Assembly (NCBI GenBank): GCA_020725805.1
Contig: DYEF01000070.1
Coordinates: 33,222 to 97,221, forward strand
Length of the DNA: 64,000 bases
DNA from: Bdellovibrio sp.
GTDB lineage: Bacteria > Myxococcota > SpSt-1050
Direction of reading: 5' to 3'
Below the pieces are notes generated by a model that had not been told where the DNA came from, ran no database searches, and worked only from the letters and a program-made list of their open reading frames with translations. Below are positions 9,815-18,618 of the stretch, one piece after another (within the stretch, counting starts at the first letter, position 1; each line of letters begins with the position of its first letter). The position numbers and the translations under genes are program-made.

Positions 9815-9890
9815 GGTGAGTGTAGCTCAATTTGGTTAGAGCACCGGACTGTGGCTCCGGTTGTTGGGGGTTCAAGTCCCCTCACTCACC
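9815..9890 (+). tRNA. tRNA-His (anticodon GUG)
   Basis: The acceptor GTGAGTG pairs with CACTCAC, and the extra G at -1 pairs with C73, the hallmark of tRNA-His. The anticodon stem CCGGA/TCCGG encloses CTGTGGC, so the anticodon is GTG. The T arm has GGTTCAAGTCC. The last bases (from 9886) overlap the stop codon of the convergent HIT gene. CCA is not encoded. Confidence 0.96.
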
Positions 9891-10317
9891 CATCCTTTAT
9901 CTCTTTAAGCACTTCCCTGAATACCCTCTTCTCCCCGAGTTTTGACAGATATCTTGCACCTTCCTGAAATCCCTCAAGCGCATTGAAATACCTGTCGAGC
10001 GGGTCTTTTGAAAAGGTTGGTATCAGAAAAATATGAGTATGAGGAATTCTCCTGCCCCGGGCATACTGCGTAATAAAGTCTGCCTTATATTTCTTCATCA
10101 GCCTGAGACTTACTCTTCTTGCGAGATTATACAGGTCCGAGGTCTCTTCTTCACTCATCTCATACCAGAACTTTATGTGTCGTTTGGGAATCACAAGGCA
10201 GTGTCCCCTCTGCAGCGGATTGATATCCAGAATACATACAGAGAGTCTGCTCTCCTCTACAAGATAACAGGGCGATTTCCCGCTGACAATATCACAGAAT
10301 ACACATCTTTTCTTCAT
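9886..10317 (-). CDS. HIT-family nucleotide-binding protein
   Basis: HIT proteins hydrolyse or transfer nucleotides from adenylated or dinucleoside substrates. The N-terminal CxxC (C5, C8 in RCVFCDI), the DINPLQRGHCLVIPKRH segment and the C-terminal HIT motif identify the family. That motif reads H93-T-H95-I-F97 instead of HxHxH: the catalytic middle His is kept and the third His is Phe. At 143 aa the length is normal. A GAGGAG Shine-Dalgarno precedes the ATG. The TGA stop lies inside the 3' end of tRNA-His on the other strand. The substrate is unknown. Confidence 0.88.
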   Translation of the reverse strand: MKKRCVFCDIVSGKSPCYLVEESRLSVCILDINPLQRGHCLVIPKRHIKFWYEMSEEETSDLYNLARRVSLRLMKKYKADFITQYARGRRIPHTHIFLIPTFSKDPLDRYFNALEGFQEGARYLSKLGEKRVFREVLKEIKDG

Positions 10318-10404
10318 TTTTGCAATCTCCTCTCAATAACGGATAGGAATCTGATAGCAAATCAGCAACTCAAAGAAAAGAAAAATATGGAAAATTTTTT
10401 CTTC

Positions 10405-10432
10405 TTGCAAGGGTCATATTTTCTGGTATCAT
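10405..10432 (+). promoter_or_regulatory. Extended -10 promoter giving a predicted leaderless mRNA
   Basis: TTGCAA (10405-10410) and TATCAT (10427-10432) are 16 bp apart, and TGG before TATCAT makes an extended -10. The expected +1, 7 nt after the -10 box, is 10439, the A of the ATG. No Shine-Dalgarno is present. Confidence 0.6.
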
Positions 10433-10438
10433 ATTTTT

Positions 10439-11431
10439 ATGAACATTCTGAGAACGTCTGCAAGGTCTCGCTGGAATAAGGAGCCGGGCTTCTTCGAGGT
10501 CTGGTATCTGACATTCAATGATTCAAAAACCGGCGAAGGTTACTGGATAAGATTTACTCTCGTGGTTCCGAAAAACGTAATGGAATCACCTTTTCTCAAT
10601 CTCTGGTTTACTGCCTTCAAGAGAGAAAAAATAATATCGGTTATTTCAGAGAACTATAAAATTTCCGAGTGCGGTTTTTCGGACGAAAAGATTCAGATAA
10701 AGAATTCATACCTGTCATCAGATATCACAGAGGGCGAAGTATCCGACAAAGAACACAGGATAAAATGGCAGCTGAATATCGGTGAAGGACCGGAATTACT
10801 TCATCTGCCGTCACATATTTATCAGATACCTCTTCTTCATTCCTATCTCGCCTCCCCGAACATCTCCTTCGAGATAAAAGGGAAGGTCGAAATCGACGGC
10901 AATGAGACCGAAATCAGCGGGAAAGGGACGCAGAGCCACATCTGGGGCAGAGAGATGCCGGAGAGATGGATATGGGCACATACCGACAACTTCGAAAATC
11001 ACAAAGGTTTTTTTGAACTGATATCGGTAGAAAGCCGTTTCGGACCTTTGGGACAGGTCTCATCATCAAGGATACTTCTGAGATTTGAAGAAGAGGAGTT
11101 CTCGTTTCTGACACTCAACAATATTAAATTCAAAGAATGCCCCGTATTTCCGGAATATATATTCTTTGCTACGGGGAAAAAGTATAAAATAGAAGGCAAG
11201 ATATATTCGGAGAAGAAAAATTTCATTCAGTATCACTACCCTATGCCCTCAAACAAGGAAGTATTCTGTACCAACACGGAATGCGGTTCAGTTAACATAG
11301 TTGTCTATAAACGTGATTCCCTGTTCAAGCCATTTGTATATTACACGGTTCTGAAGAATACGGGTCTTACACACTTTGAATTCGGCAGTTCAAGAAAAAT
11401 CGAAGAGATTCCGGTCTCGAATCCGCAATAA
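10439..11431 (+). CDS. AttH/CrtC-like (tocopherol-cyclase-like) lipocalin-fold protein
   Basis: The centre of the 330-residue protein holds the pattern GKGTQSHIWGREMPERWIWA followed by HTDNF, typical of the AttH/hydroxyneurosporene synthase (CrtC)/tocopherol cyclase superfamily of double calycin domains. Members hydrate or cyclise isoprenoids or have unknown roles, so the function here is open. It has no signal peptide or membrane helix. The protein is Phe-, Tyr- and Glu-rich with many short strands. It stands alone, divergent from the HIT gene, and starts at a predicted leaderless ATG. No carotenoid or isoprenoid genes are nearby. Confidence 0.7.
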   Translation: MNILRTSARSRWNKEPGFFEVWYLTFNDSKTGEGYWIRFTLVVPKNVMESPFLNLWFTAFKREKIISVISENYKISECGFSDEKIQIKNSYLSSDITEGEVSDKEHRIKWQLNIGEGPELLHLPSHIYQIPLLHSYLASPNISFEIKGKVEIDGNETEISGKGTQSHIWGREMPERWIWAHTDNFENHKGFFELISVESRFGPLGQVSSSRILLRFEEEEFSFLTLNNIKFKECPVFPEYIFFATGKKYKIEGKIYSEKKNFIQYHYPMPSNKEVFCTNTECGSVNIVVYKRDSLFKPFVYYTVLKNTGLTHFEFGSSRKIEEIPVSNPQ

Positions 11432-11510
11432 AATCACCAGACCTGCCATCCGCCACCAACTGTAAACACATAATAAAAGTAAGTCTGTTTTGTAGAGACT
11501 GATAATTTAC

Positions 11511-12746
11511 CTAACGGACGTTCACCCAGTGGATTACTGTTATAAACTTCTTCTCATCAGAGCAATCGAGAATTTTATTAATATTGCTCCCGTCTCTTTC
11601 AGATATCATAAGGTCGGAACAATTATTTGCACGATCTTCGAGCGTATATGCAATCATACTGCCATCGGGTGAAAAGACATATCTTCCTATTATCCTGTTT
11701 CCTCCGTCAATTACCGGGACGGCTCCGTTAAGGTCATAAGATGAAGACAGGAATATCTTGTTCTGCCCTTTCTTCTTGAAGAGTATTTCCTTGCCATCAG
11801 GTGAGAGGACGGGGCCATTCGCATCCTCGAGAAGAAGACTGATTTTCCCGTCTGATATGTCAAGAGACATTATATCTATAGTTCTGTCGGCAACAATATT
11901 CCTGTTGAACAGGATTATTCCGTCATCTCTTACTGCGCCGTAATAATCATTGTATTTCTGGTCAAGCGGGGTCAGATAGATTTCTTCATGGGAAAGCAGA
12001 TTGTGTGTAAGTATTCTGTAAGGGTCGCTCAGGACATAATACTCCGGGTCTGGCCTGAAATTCGCCCGTCTGCACATCATAAGCAGTTCATCGGATATAA
12101 AATTATGACATTCATCGTTGACTGGACCGAATGATATCTGAACCGGCAGCAAACTATCGCCAAGAAGCCAGGTATTCTGAATCGCATCATTGATAGTCAG
12201 GCCATAATGTTCTTCCTGATACGGGTCATTTGTGGAGAATACCAGAAGATTTCCTGTCTGACTCACCCCAAACGACCAGACTCTGTTGGCATACATCCTG
12301 ACGGCCCTGTAAGTTCCGTCCGGGCTGATCATTTCAACAGAGTCCTTTTTGTTTCCTGTCGCCCAGTTGTTATAGAAAATAACAGAACCCTTCTGCGGAA
12401 GTTCTGCATTTTCAAATCCGATCTGTTCCGGCGTAAGCTCCTCTGAGCCATCTGTATCGGATAAGACATCAGATATATCCTGAATATTAAGAATATCTTC
12501 CATATCAAATGATGAATCAGTCAGTTCGGCTCCGCCATCGGGAAGACCGGCAGTATCGGTATATCCGCTATCTGTATAAATCTCATCGGAATTAATATCA
12601 GAAACTACAACAGAATTATCTGCATAAAGAGCGTCGTCAGAAACGGATACGTCGTATCCGGCATCGGAATTATTGACGGTAGTACCGCTGCAGGCAAAAA
12701 GGAAAATCAGTAAAGATGAAATAAGGGACAGGTAAATCCTGAACAA
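11511..12746 (-). CDS. Beta-propeller lipoprotein with Asp-rich linker
   Basis: A TTG start at 12746 is placed by the GAGGAGG Shine-Dalgarno 5-6 nt upstream. The signal ends in the lipobox LFAC-S (Cys at about 19). About 80 residues rich in Asp, Ser, Thr and Val follow as a flexible linker. The rest (about 115-411) contains TolB/WD40-like blade motifs: LSPDGKEILFKK, FSPDGSMIAYTL and MISPDGTYRAV. It is the last gene of the operon with two other lipoproteins and a FadL-type porin. Function unknown; a surface or periplasmic binding role is an inference. Confidence 0.8.
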   Translation of the reverse strand: MFRIYLSLISSLLIFLFACSGTTVNNSDAGYDVSVSDDALYADNSVVVSDINSDEIYTDSGYTDTAGLPDGGAELTDSSFDMEDILNIQDISDVLSDTDGSEELTPEQIGFENAELPQKGSVIFYNNWATGNKKDSVEMISPDGTYRAVRMYANRVWSFGVSQTGNLLVFSTNDPYQEEHYGLTINDAIQNTWLLGDSLLPVQISFGPVNDECHNFISDELLMMCRRANFRPDPEYYVLSDPYRILTHNLLSHEEIYLTPLDQKYNDYYGAVRDDGIILFNRNIVADRTIDIMSLDISDGKISLLLEDANGPVLSPDGKEILFKKKGQNKIFLSSSYDLNGAVPVIDGGNRIIGRYVFSPDGSMIAYTLEDRANNCSDLMISERDGSNINKILDCSDEKKFITVIHWVNVR

Positions 12747-12756
12747 AATGACCTCC

Positions 12757-13752
12757 TCACTGTAATTTGATTTTTACTGTTGAGGCAAGAGATATCCCCT
12801 TTGACTCATAAGGGGGGAGTTCATTATAGTAAAGGAATAGATTCTCTCTGAAGATGACTGCCGATGGACTCCTCCCGTAATGAAGTACAGGATTATAGAC
12901 ATATCTCTTGAAATTTATTCCGTCAAATGAACCTGCAAGTCCCAAATGGTATGCACCTGTCTCTGCCGCACTCCCGCAGTAATACATTCTGTAAAGAGGG
13001 CGGTTATTGGCAGACTGAACAGTCAGGACTGATGCAGACATTACAGCATACTGGTCAAAGCTATCAGTATTGCCTGTCTGGGGGGAAAAGACAGGGGTCA
13101 GGCTCTCGGTTATCCACGAGAGGGGATTTTCGAGACTTGCCTTTGCAAGGAAAATATAACTTCTCCCGTCCTCATCGGATGCTGTATAATACATCCACAG
13201 ATAATCATCCCTGAATATCACAGAAGGTTCGGATATATTCACAAGTTTCAGATCCGAGTTTGGCACACCTATCAGTTCCTTATCAGACCTGAAGAAGGTC
13301 TGTGAATCACTCGAGGACGCTATCATTATGCGATGTTTATTCTCCTTCGTTACGGAGACAAAGAAGATATTTATCTTCTCACCGTCATAAATAGCAGAGG
13401 GTTCCTTTACAGACTTCTCCTGAAAGTTATCCGGGTCAGGCAGAATAACAGCATTTTCACTCTTGAGCCAGACCAACCCGTCACCCGATTCCGCCCTTCC
13501 GATTGAATAGACACCGTCCTTGTTTACCGCTGTAAAATACATAATCAGTCTGTCTTTTACAACAAGAACCGACGGAGAAGATATTGCCTGATAATCGAAA
13601 TCCGACTCTTTATCTCCCGATTTCAGTACCGGATTGTTTACATATGAATACAAAGGGCCTACAGTTATATCCTTAGGTGCAACCGGAAAGACTGATTCAC
13701 CTTCACAACCAAAGAGAAAAAGCAAAATCAGAATACCAGAAAATTCTCTCAT
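12757..13752 (-). CDS. Lipoprotein with GH43/GH32-like five-bladed propeller fold
   Basis: The signal peptide ends in LFLFGC-E, a good lipobox. The mature protein has repeating blade signatures: SSPSVLVVKDRLIMYFTA, KEPSAIYDGEKINIFFV, SEPSVIFRDDYLWMYYTA and SPSAVIFRENLFLYYN. These resemble the furanosidase superfamily (GH32/43/62/68) and related non-catalytic proteins. I could not place the three acidic catalytic residues, so enzymatic activity is uncertain. It lies 10 bp before the next lipoprotein gene and 11 bp after the FadL-type gene. A role in carbohydrate binding is possible. Confidence 0.72.
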   Translation of the reverse strand: MREFSGILILLFLFGCEGESVFPVAPKDITVGPLYSYVNNPVLKSGDKESDFDYQAISSPSVLVVKDRLIMYFTAVNKDGVYSIGRAESGDGLVWLKSENAVILPDPDNFQEKSVKEPSAIYDGEKINIFFVSVTKENKHRIMIASSSDSQTFFRSDKELIGVPNSDLKLVNISEPSVIFRDDYLWMYYTASDEDGRSYIFLAKASLENPLSWITESLTPVFSPQTGNTDSFDQYAVMSASVLTVQSANNRPLYRMYYCGSAAETGAYHLGLAGSFDGINFKRYVYNPVLHYGRSPSAVIFRENLFLYYNELPPYESKGISLASTVKIKLQ

Positions 13753-13763
13753 ACATACCTCTA

Positions 13764-15017
13764 TTACAAAGAAAATGAAATACCCAATCCGCCTTCAATA
13801 ATATTCCCGCCGATAGAATAATCACCATAAGGGTCAAGCGGGTCTGCCTTGTTGAAACTCCGTCTGGTCAGATAGTGATACTGAAAATACATATTAAAAT
13901 CCAGTCCGTTACTCAACAGACCCGAAGGGTCATTCAGATGAATACCGCTCCCTATCGCAAATGTATGCCTGTCACTGTCCAGAATATTTGTATTGTAGAT
14001 CTGGTCAGGGATAGAGGTCGGGAAATACTGATATCCGGCCCTCAGTTCTATTTTTTCATTGAAAATCCTGTATCCGCCACCAACCTTAACCCTCATTACG
14101 TCCTTTGCCGAAATCCTTTTAGCTTCGGTATTTTTTACTGACGGGAAGAGCACACTTGGTTCAATATCAATAATTACATACTGCTCCGGCATATCCGAAA
14201 AGAACATATATCCTATATCCAGCAGCAATTTCAGATTTTTCACCGGGCGGGATACAAACCCGAGAGTTATCTCAGCCGGAATAAAGAAACTCTGGCCATC
14301 TTCAATAACATTCATATTCAGAAGCTGCATATCAAAATTCGTATCAATCTTGAGATTGAGCTTGTTTTCAAACCGATATGAAAGCGCAACCGAGAGAATC
14401 TCCGAGAAATCGTATGAACAACCTAAAATCGGTGTATATGTGAATTTCTGGTCCATAATAAAATCACTCTGTGTCGTCTTCTGGTTGGCGAGGTCAATCG
14501 TAACCTTTGCCTTCCCGTAGGAATCTCCGAACACATCAAGAGCCGCACCGACAGCAAATTTTCCGAAAAACCTGTATGATAGTGCCGGTTTTATCGAGTA
14601 TCTGCGAATATTTCTGTAATTTATAAATTGAGGATACTGAGGGTCCTGTGAGTAGAGATACATTATCGATGGCTGAGGAAATGTGAGGGCAAGTCCGAAA
14701 TACAGGTCCTTAAGTTTTCCCGAAAAGGGGATAATGAATCCGCCCTCGAATATCGAATAATCTCCCTCTTCGAAGGAGTTGTTATTTATCCGAAGGTCCT
14801 TGTGGCCCAGAACGAATCCGAAACTGATTCTGCTCCTGTCCCCCGATGAAATACGGGAGGGATTCAGAAATATCAGAGAAGGTTCGTCTTTATCTGCCGA
14901 ACCTGCCCCGGCATACCCCTGTGAAACCACTCCTGTCCCCGTCAGAAAATCATGACTTGCAAAGGCATTAAGCGAGAGGAGCAGAAAAACAGTTATAAAC
15001 GTTATTCTCTTATTCAT
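13764..15017 (-). CDS. FadL/OmpP1/TodX-family outer-membrane transporter
   Basis: FadL-type 14-stranded barrels pass hydrophobic compounds such as long-chain fatty acids or aromatics across the outer membrane. After a signal peptide (to about residue 20), the family's N-terminal hatch pattern appears as SQGYAGAGSADKDEPSLIFL followed by NPS. The remaining strands alternate aromatic and polar residues and end in GLGISFSL, a barrel-closing strand. The length (417 aa) is typical. Its ATG overlaps the stop of the upstream lipoprotein gene by 4 bp. The partner lipoproteins in the operon suggest a dedicated uptake or export complex, which is inference. Confidence 0.87.
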   Translation of the reverse strand: MNKRITFITVFLLLSLNAFASHDFLTGTGVVSQGYAGAGSADKDEPSLIFLNPSRISSGDRSRISFGFVLGHKDLRINNNSFEEGDYSIFEGGFIIPFSGKLKDLYFGLALTFPQPSIMYLYSQDPQYPQFINYRNIRRYSIKPALSYRFFGKFAVGAALDVFGDSYGKAKVTIDLANQKTTQSDFIMDQKFTYTPILGCSYDFSEILSVALSYRFENKLNLKIDTNFDMQLLNMNVIEDGQSFFIPAEITLGFVSRPVKNLKLLLDIGYMFFSDMPEQYVIIDIEPSVLFPSVKNTEAKRISAKDVMRVKVGGGYRIFNEKIELRAGYQYFPTSIPDQIYNTNILDSDRHTFAIGSGIHLNDPSGLLSNGLDFNMYFQYHYLTRRSFNKADPLDPYGDYSIGGNIIEGGLGISFSL

Positions 15018-17377
15018 AATGTCTCTTCTCCAAGGTCTATCTGTGGTAAAAAATAATACAGGAAGAGAGTGATCTCATTTACGGCATCGTATCTGAAAAG
15101 AATCCTGAAAACATCTATTGTCTCCCTGACAATACCGTACTGGTGAACTGCATCGATCATATCTGCAATTATTGCAATCCCGTTCTTTTCATTGAACCTC
15201 TTTAGGAAATCCAGAAATATATAGTCAGGGTCGTATTTGTGCGAGTTTGCCAGGACATTGAGGGCATCGTTGACCGCCCCGCAGGAGATGGCATATCCCA
15301 TAAGATTCATAAGCTCTCCGTTGCTGTCGTACTCCGTAAAATATTTGGAGAGAATGCGAAGCGAAGGCAATGCAAGTCTGTATAACTCCGTAACCTCCTT
15401 AATAAAATCCGGCCTGTAATGCACCGAAGTTGAATCAATATAATCAATGAATGTCGTCCTGTTCCGTGCCCTTGTGAAGGCCGCACCGAGAAGAGAAAAG
15501 AGTTTATAGGCCCTGTAGTCCGGCTTTGTTAAAATATTCTTGATTGCAGGAATTGCCGTTTCAATACTTTCGTCTATATCAGGTGTCAGCGAGTTATAAT
15601 AATAATCGAGGACATTTTTTCTGATATCAATCTGAGGATTCAGTAAATCTGAAAGGGCAGCTACAATATTCTCCGCGGCAAACTTCTCCTTCTCGTCGAA
15701 ATTATATTTAAGTTCGAGCAGGTCATTGATTATCCCGGTTATTTCGGCAATCAGAGACGAATTTTTGTCAGGGTAATTAAAGGCCGTATTCAGGATATCA
15801 TAGAGAGGATTGAGCTCCTGTCCGTCTGTACCCCACATCATAGCAACGACATCAGCCATTTCCCTGACCCTCGGAACCTTATCGGGCATATTATTCAGGA
15901 CATTCAAGAGCCCTACATACAAATTAAAGAAACCCGATTTCCCTATTGCATCGAGAGCTGCAAAACCTTCCACATCCACATCCCGGTTGAAACCCAGCTT
16001 CTCATACATCGGGATATCCCCGAGTTTATTGTGCAGAAGACAGTTTATATACGAGGTAAAACCAGCCGCCTGTTCGGGTGTCCTTTTTGCAAGTTCGAAA
16101 TGATAGGCAACTGCGGTATTCCCGGGGAAAACCGGTATTTTGGGATATCCCTTATACAGGTCCTCAAAGAGCGGGTCTCCTTCCTTCAGATGAGAAGCGC
16201 ATATCGGACCGAGTATCTCTGCCCCGAGCTTCCTTGACTCCTCATCAAGCACAGTCTCCTTCTGATAGGTAGAGTGAACCATATGGACCATCTGCATAAA
16301 ACAGGAGTAATTCTGAGCCCCTACGGGAGAGGACGGAACTCCGTCATCGCAATGCTTTTCAAAGAATACCGATAGCCTTGGTCCTATACTGTTTATCTCC
16401 TCTTTGCCGAGAGAACGCAGAAAATTAATTACCGCTATTCCGCCTTTGCCATCTTCACCAATGATTTTATATAATCTGTCCAGCAGATTAATCTGAGAAA
16501 CATTCCCGTCCTTCTCTTTAATATTGATGCCCGAAATAGCAAAATTCTTTACAATTTTTCTGAGCGCCTCTATATGACGCCTGTCGATTTTCCCTGCCAC
16601 CTCTCCGACTTTGTTCAATATTCTCTTTGCCCTCTCCTCGTCCTCTCCTATCCTCTTAAGTTCTACACCCAAAAGGGCAATCAGATTCTTTACAGAATCG
16701 AGTCTTAAGAGATCAACCGTGTTGATGACCATCCCCTCTACTGCATCCTTTTCAAGGATATAGGTAAGCGCAATATTGAGCGGCACTGTTGCAGGTACCT
16801 TTTTTACAGAACCTTCGTGCTTTATATTGACCTTCTCTATAGTTGCACCTTCAATAATCCCTATAGCCTCCTGAATATATCCCTCTTCGAGCAGGAAGGA
16901 CACGGCATCATAAAAATCCGTCAGAAGAGGTGAATCATATGCAACCTTAATAAGAGGTATCAGCCCGTTGTGAACAGCCCCGTTCCGGTTGAGAATATGT
17001 AATGTATCCAGACTTCTTATTATGTCCGGATAATCCAGAAGTTTTGCAAGAGGACCATCTGATTTCAGAAATTCCCTGAGAGACGGATCTATCAGCACTT
17101 CCCTCAGAATCTTTTTTAGATTCGAACCGCCTACACTCTTGATCGCGATATCGAGCGAATCTACCAGTTCCCTGAGCTGATTGGTCTTCATAAGAATACG
17201 CATTGCTTCGGCAAGACCGGTCATCTGAGATGAGTCGGAGAGAGCAATGAAATGTCCGAGCAGGCTCAGGTACTTCGGGTTCTGTGGTTTTTCGGTATAT
17301 TCTTCGGGTTTATCACCGATTGCAGTGCAACTCAAAATCAGTGTCAGAAATAATATTCTGATGATGTTTTTTTTCAT
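15014..17377 (-). CDS. Large helical lipoprotein
   Basis: The signal peptide ends in the lipobox LILSC-T. The other 770 residues are predicted almost wholly helical, with leucine-rich amphipathic segments resembling an alpha-solenoid (for example LREVLIDPSLREFLKSDGP and SLRILSKYFTEYDSNGELMN). A Cys-containing stretch around residues 345-365 and 395-440 interrupts them. No family was recognised. It heads the operon with the FadL-type barrel. A promoter at 17391-17419 predicts a leader of only about 7 nt with no Shine-Dalgarno. It probably sits in the outer membrane facing the periplasm. Confidence 0.78.
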   Translation of the reverse strand: MKKNIIRILFLTLILSCTAIGDKPEEYTEKPQNPKYLSLLGHFIALSDSSQMTGLAEAMRILMKTNQLRELVDSLDIAIKSVGGSNLKKILREVLIDPSLREFLKSDGPLAKLLDYPDIIRSLDTLHILNRNGAVHNGLIPLIKVAYDSPLLTDFYDAVSFLLEEGYIQEAIGIIEGATIEKVNIKHEGSVKKVPATVPLNIALTYILEKDAVEGMVINTVDLLRLDSVKNLIALLGVELKRIGEDEERAKRILNKVGEVAGKIDRRHIEALRKIVKNFAISGINIKEKDGNVSQINLLDRLYKIIGEDGKGGIAVINFLRSLGKEEINSIGPRLSVFFEKHCDDGVPSSPVGAQNYSCFMQMVHMVHSTYQKETVLDEESRKLGAEILGPICASHLKEGDPLFEDLYKGYPKIPVFPGNTAVAYHFELAKRTPEQAAGFTSYINCLLHNKLGDIPMYEKLGFNRDVDVEGFAALDAIGKSGFFNLYVGLLNVLNNMPDKVPRVREMADVVAMMWGTDGQELNPLYDILNTAFNYPDKNSSLIAEITGIINDLLELKYNFDEKEKFAAENIVAALSDLLNPQIDIRKNVLDYYYNSLTPDIDESIETAIPAIKNILTKPDYRAYKLFSLLGAAFTRARNRTTFIDYIDSTSVHYRPDFIKEVTELYRLALPSLRILSKYFTEYDSNGELMNLMGYAISCGAVNDALNVLANSHKYDPDYIFLDFLKRFNEKNGIAIIADMIDAVHQYGIVRETIDVFRILFRYDAVNEITLFLYYFLPQIDLGEETL

Positions 17378-17390
17378 AAAGCCGGAAGTA

Positions 17391-17419
17391 ATAATACATC
17401 AATCAGATAAGGTTTTCAA
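17391..17419 (-). promoter_or_regulatory. Promoter of the lipoprotein-FadL operon
   Basis: TTGAAA (17414-17419) and TATTAT (17391-17396) on the minus strand are 17 bp apart. The predicted +1 near 17384 is 7 nt before the ATG at 17377, and no purine-rich ribosome site lies between. Confidence 0.55.
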
Positions 17420-17528
17420 TAACTAATACTTAAGAATTAAAGTGCAGGGTAAATTTCGGGTCTGTCCGTATTTGTCTTGGGGCAGGTTCTTCAAAACCGC
17501 CTGTTATGCCAAAAACTTTTATGGTCTG

Positions 17529-18449
17529 CTAAAAAGTGGCTGAAATATATAAACAGTTTCCATCAAAACCGGCAGAGACTTTATTGTTCTCCCTGCTGAC
17601 CTCTTTGCCTCCCAGCAGCAGATAGAGAATTCCGCCTGTTATTAGTGCCCCGCCGGCGATATAGGATATCACCGCATTGCGGTTATTGTCTTCACGTTCC
17701 TGATTATATTTTTCGGCTGTATCCGCCGTGCTTTTCTTATACTTATCATCGGCGTCGATAGCAGATTTTGTGAAATATCCACCCACAGCCAGACCTACAA
17801 CGCCGGTCCCCAGAAGGGAATATCCGACCCAGTTAATACCTTGGCCGGTCCTGACTTCTGTCTCCTTTTTCACAGCTGGCTCCGGTGCAGCCGTCTTGGG
17901 AGTCTTTTCTGCCTTACTCACTTCGTCCTTCAAAACAGCAGGTTTGGTATTAATATCAAACAATTTCAATACTATACCTTTTGTCCCTTTGATGAGTTCA
18001 TTTTCATCCTTCTTTATCAGCTCGGTTACTCTCTTTTCCACAACAGCCTTCATAACATTTATCAGTTTGAGATTAACAAGATAATTGTCTCCCATCGTAC
18101 CGATTGAACCAATAACATAATATTCAGCTCCCATTGCACCGGCTATCTGTGCCATACAACTGGAATCCGTACAGTTCTTGAGCTGCTTATTGGTCTCCCA
18201 GAAGAGCATCTTGTCGAGATCGTTCTGGCCTATGACATTATACCTGTCGATATTGGCTATCTCTGTCAGAATAAACTCGGTCAGAAGATTTGCCGAACCC
18301 GGTTCAACTCCCTTTTCCGGTGATATATTGAAAACAATCAGAGTCGGTCTGTCCTCCTTTTTATCTTTCTCATTCTTTGCCGCACCTGTCTGGGCAAAGG
18401 CGTAAGATACGAGGAACATTAAAAGGATTACATATATCTTTCCTGTCAT
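17529..18449 (-). CDS. Exported CsgG/TolB-N-like protein with C-terminal membrane pair
   Basis: A signal peptide (cut after AFA-Q near residue 20) precedes a domain at about 35-165. Its pattern PTLIVFNISPE, then LLTEFILTEIAN, NVIGQNDLDKML and MGAEYYVIGSI is typical of the CsgG/FlgO/TolB-N type fold found in many deltaproteobacterial proteins. A Lys/Ala/Pro linker follows. Two hydrophobic segments (about 210-228 and 262-282) flank a charged loop, a layout also seen in PEGA or TPR signalling proteins. A GGAGG Shine-Dalgarno fixes the start. The gene is divergent from the PEGA kinase operon and may be functionally linked. Two Cys (about 92 and 97) could form a disulfide. Confidence 0.72.
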   Translation of the reverse strand: MTGKIYVILLMFLVSYAFAQTGAAKNEKDKKEDRPTLIVFNISPEKGVEPGSANLLTEFILTEIANIDRYNVIGQNDLDKMLFWETNKQLKNCTDSSCMAQIAGAMGAEYYVIGSIGTMGDNYLVNLKLINVMKAVVEKRVTELIKKDENELIKGTKGIVLKLFDINTKPAVLKDEVSKAEKTPKTAAPEPAVKKETEVRTGQGINWVGYSLLGTGVVGLAVGGYFTKSAIDADDKYKKSTADTAEKYNQEREDNNRNAVISYIAGGALITGGILYLLLGGKEVSRENNKVSAGFDGNCLYISATF

Positions 18450-18561
18450 TGATTCCTCCTGTCCGCTGTATTTTAAGTACTATTCTACACATAATAAGTC
18501 AAATATTTTATTGTTATGCCACAACTTAACCGACACCAAGGATATTTGGCGTATTAAAGAT

Positions 18562-18590
18562 TTGACTTTAAATAGTTAAACGAATAAGGT
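18562..18590 (+). promoter_or_regulatory. Possible promoter of the kinase operon
   Basis: TTGACT (18562-18567) is followed 17 bp later by a weak -10, TAAGGT. The divergent gene has the same TTTGACTT word on its own strand (18498-18505), so the 168-bp gap may be a shared control region. Confidence 0.35.
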
Positions 18591-18618
18591 ATGTCACAAT
18601 TGTCATAGTGGTTGGATT

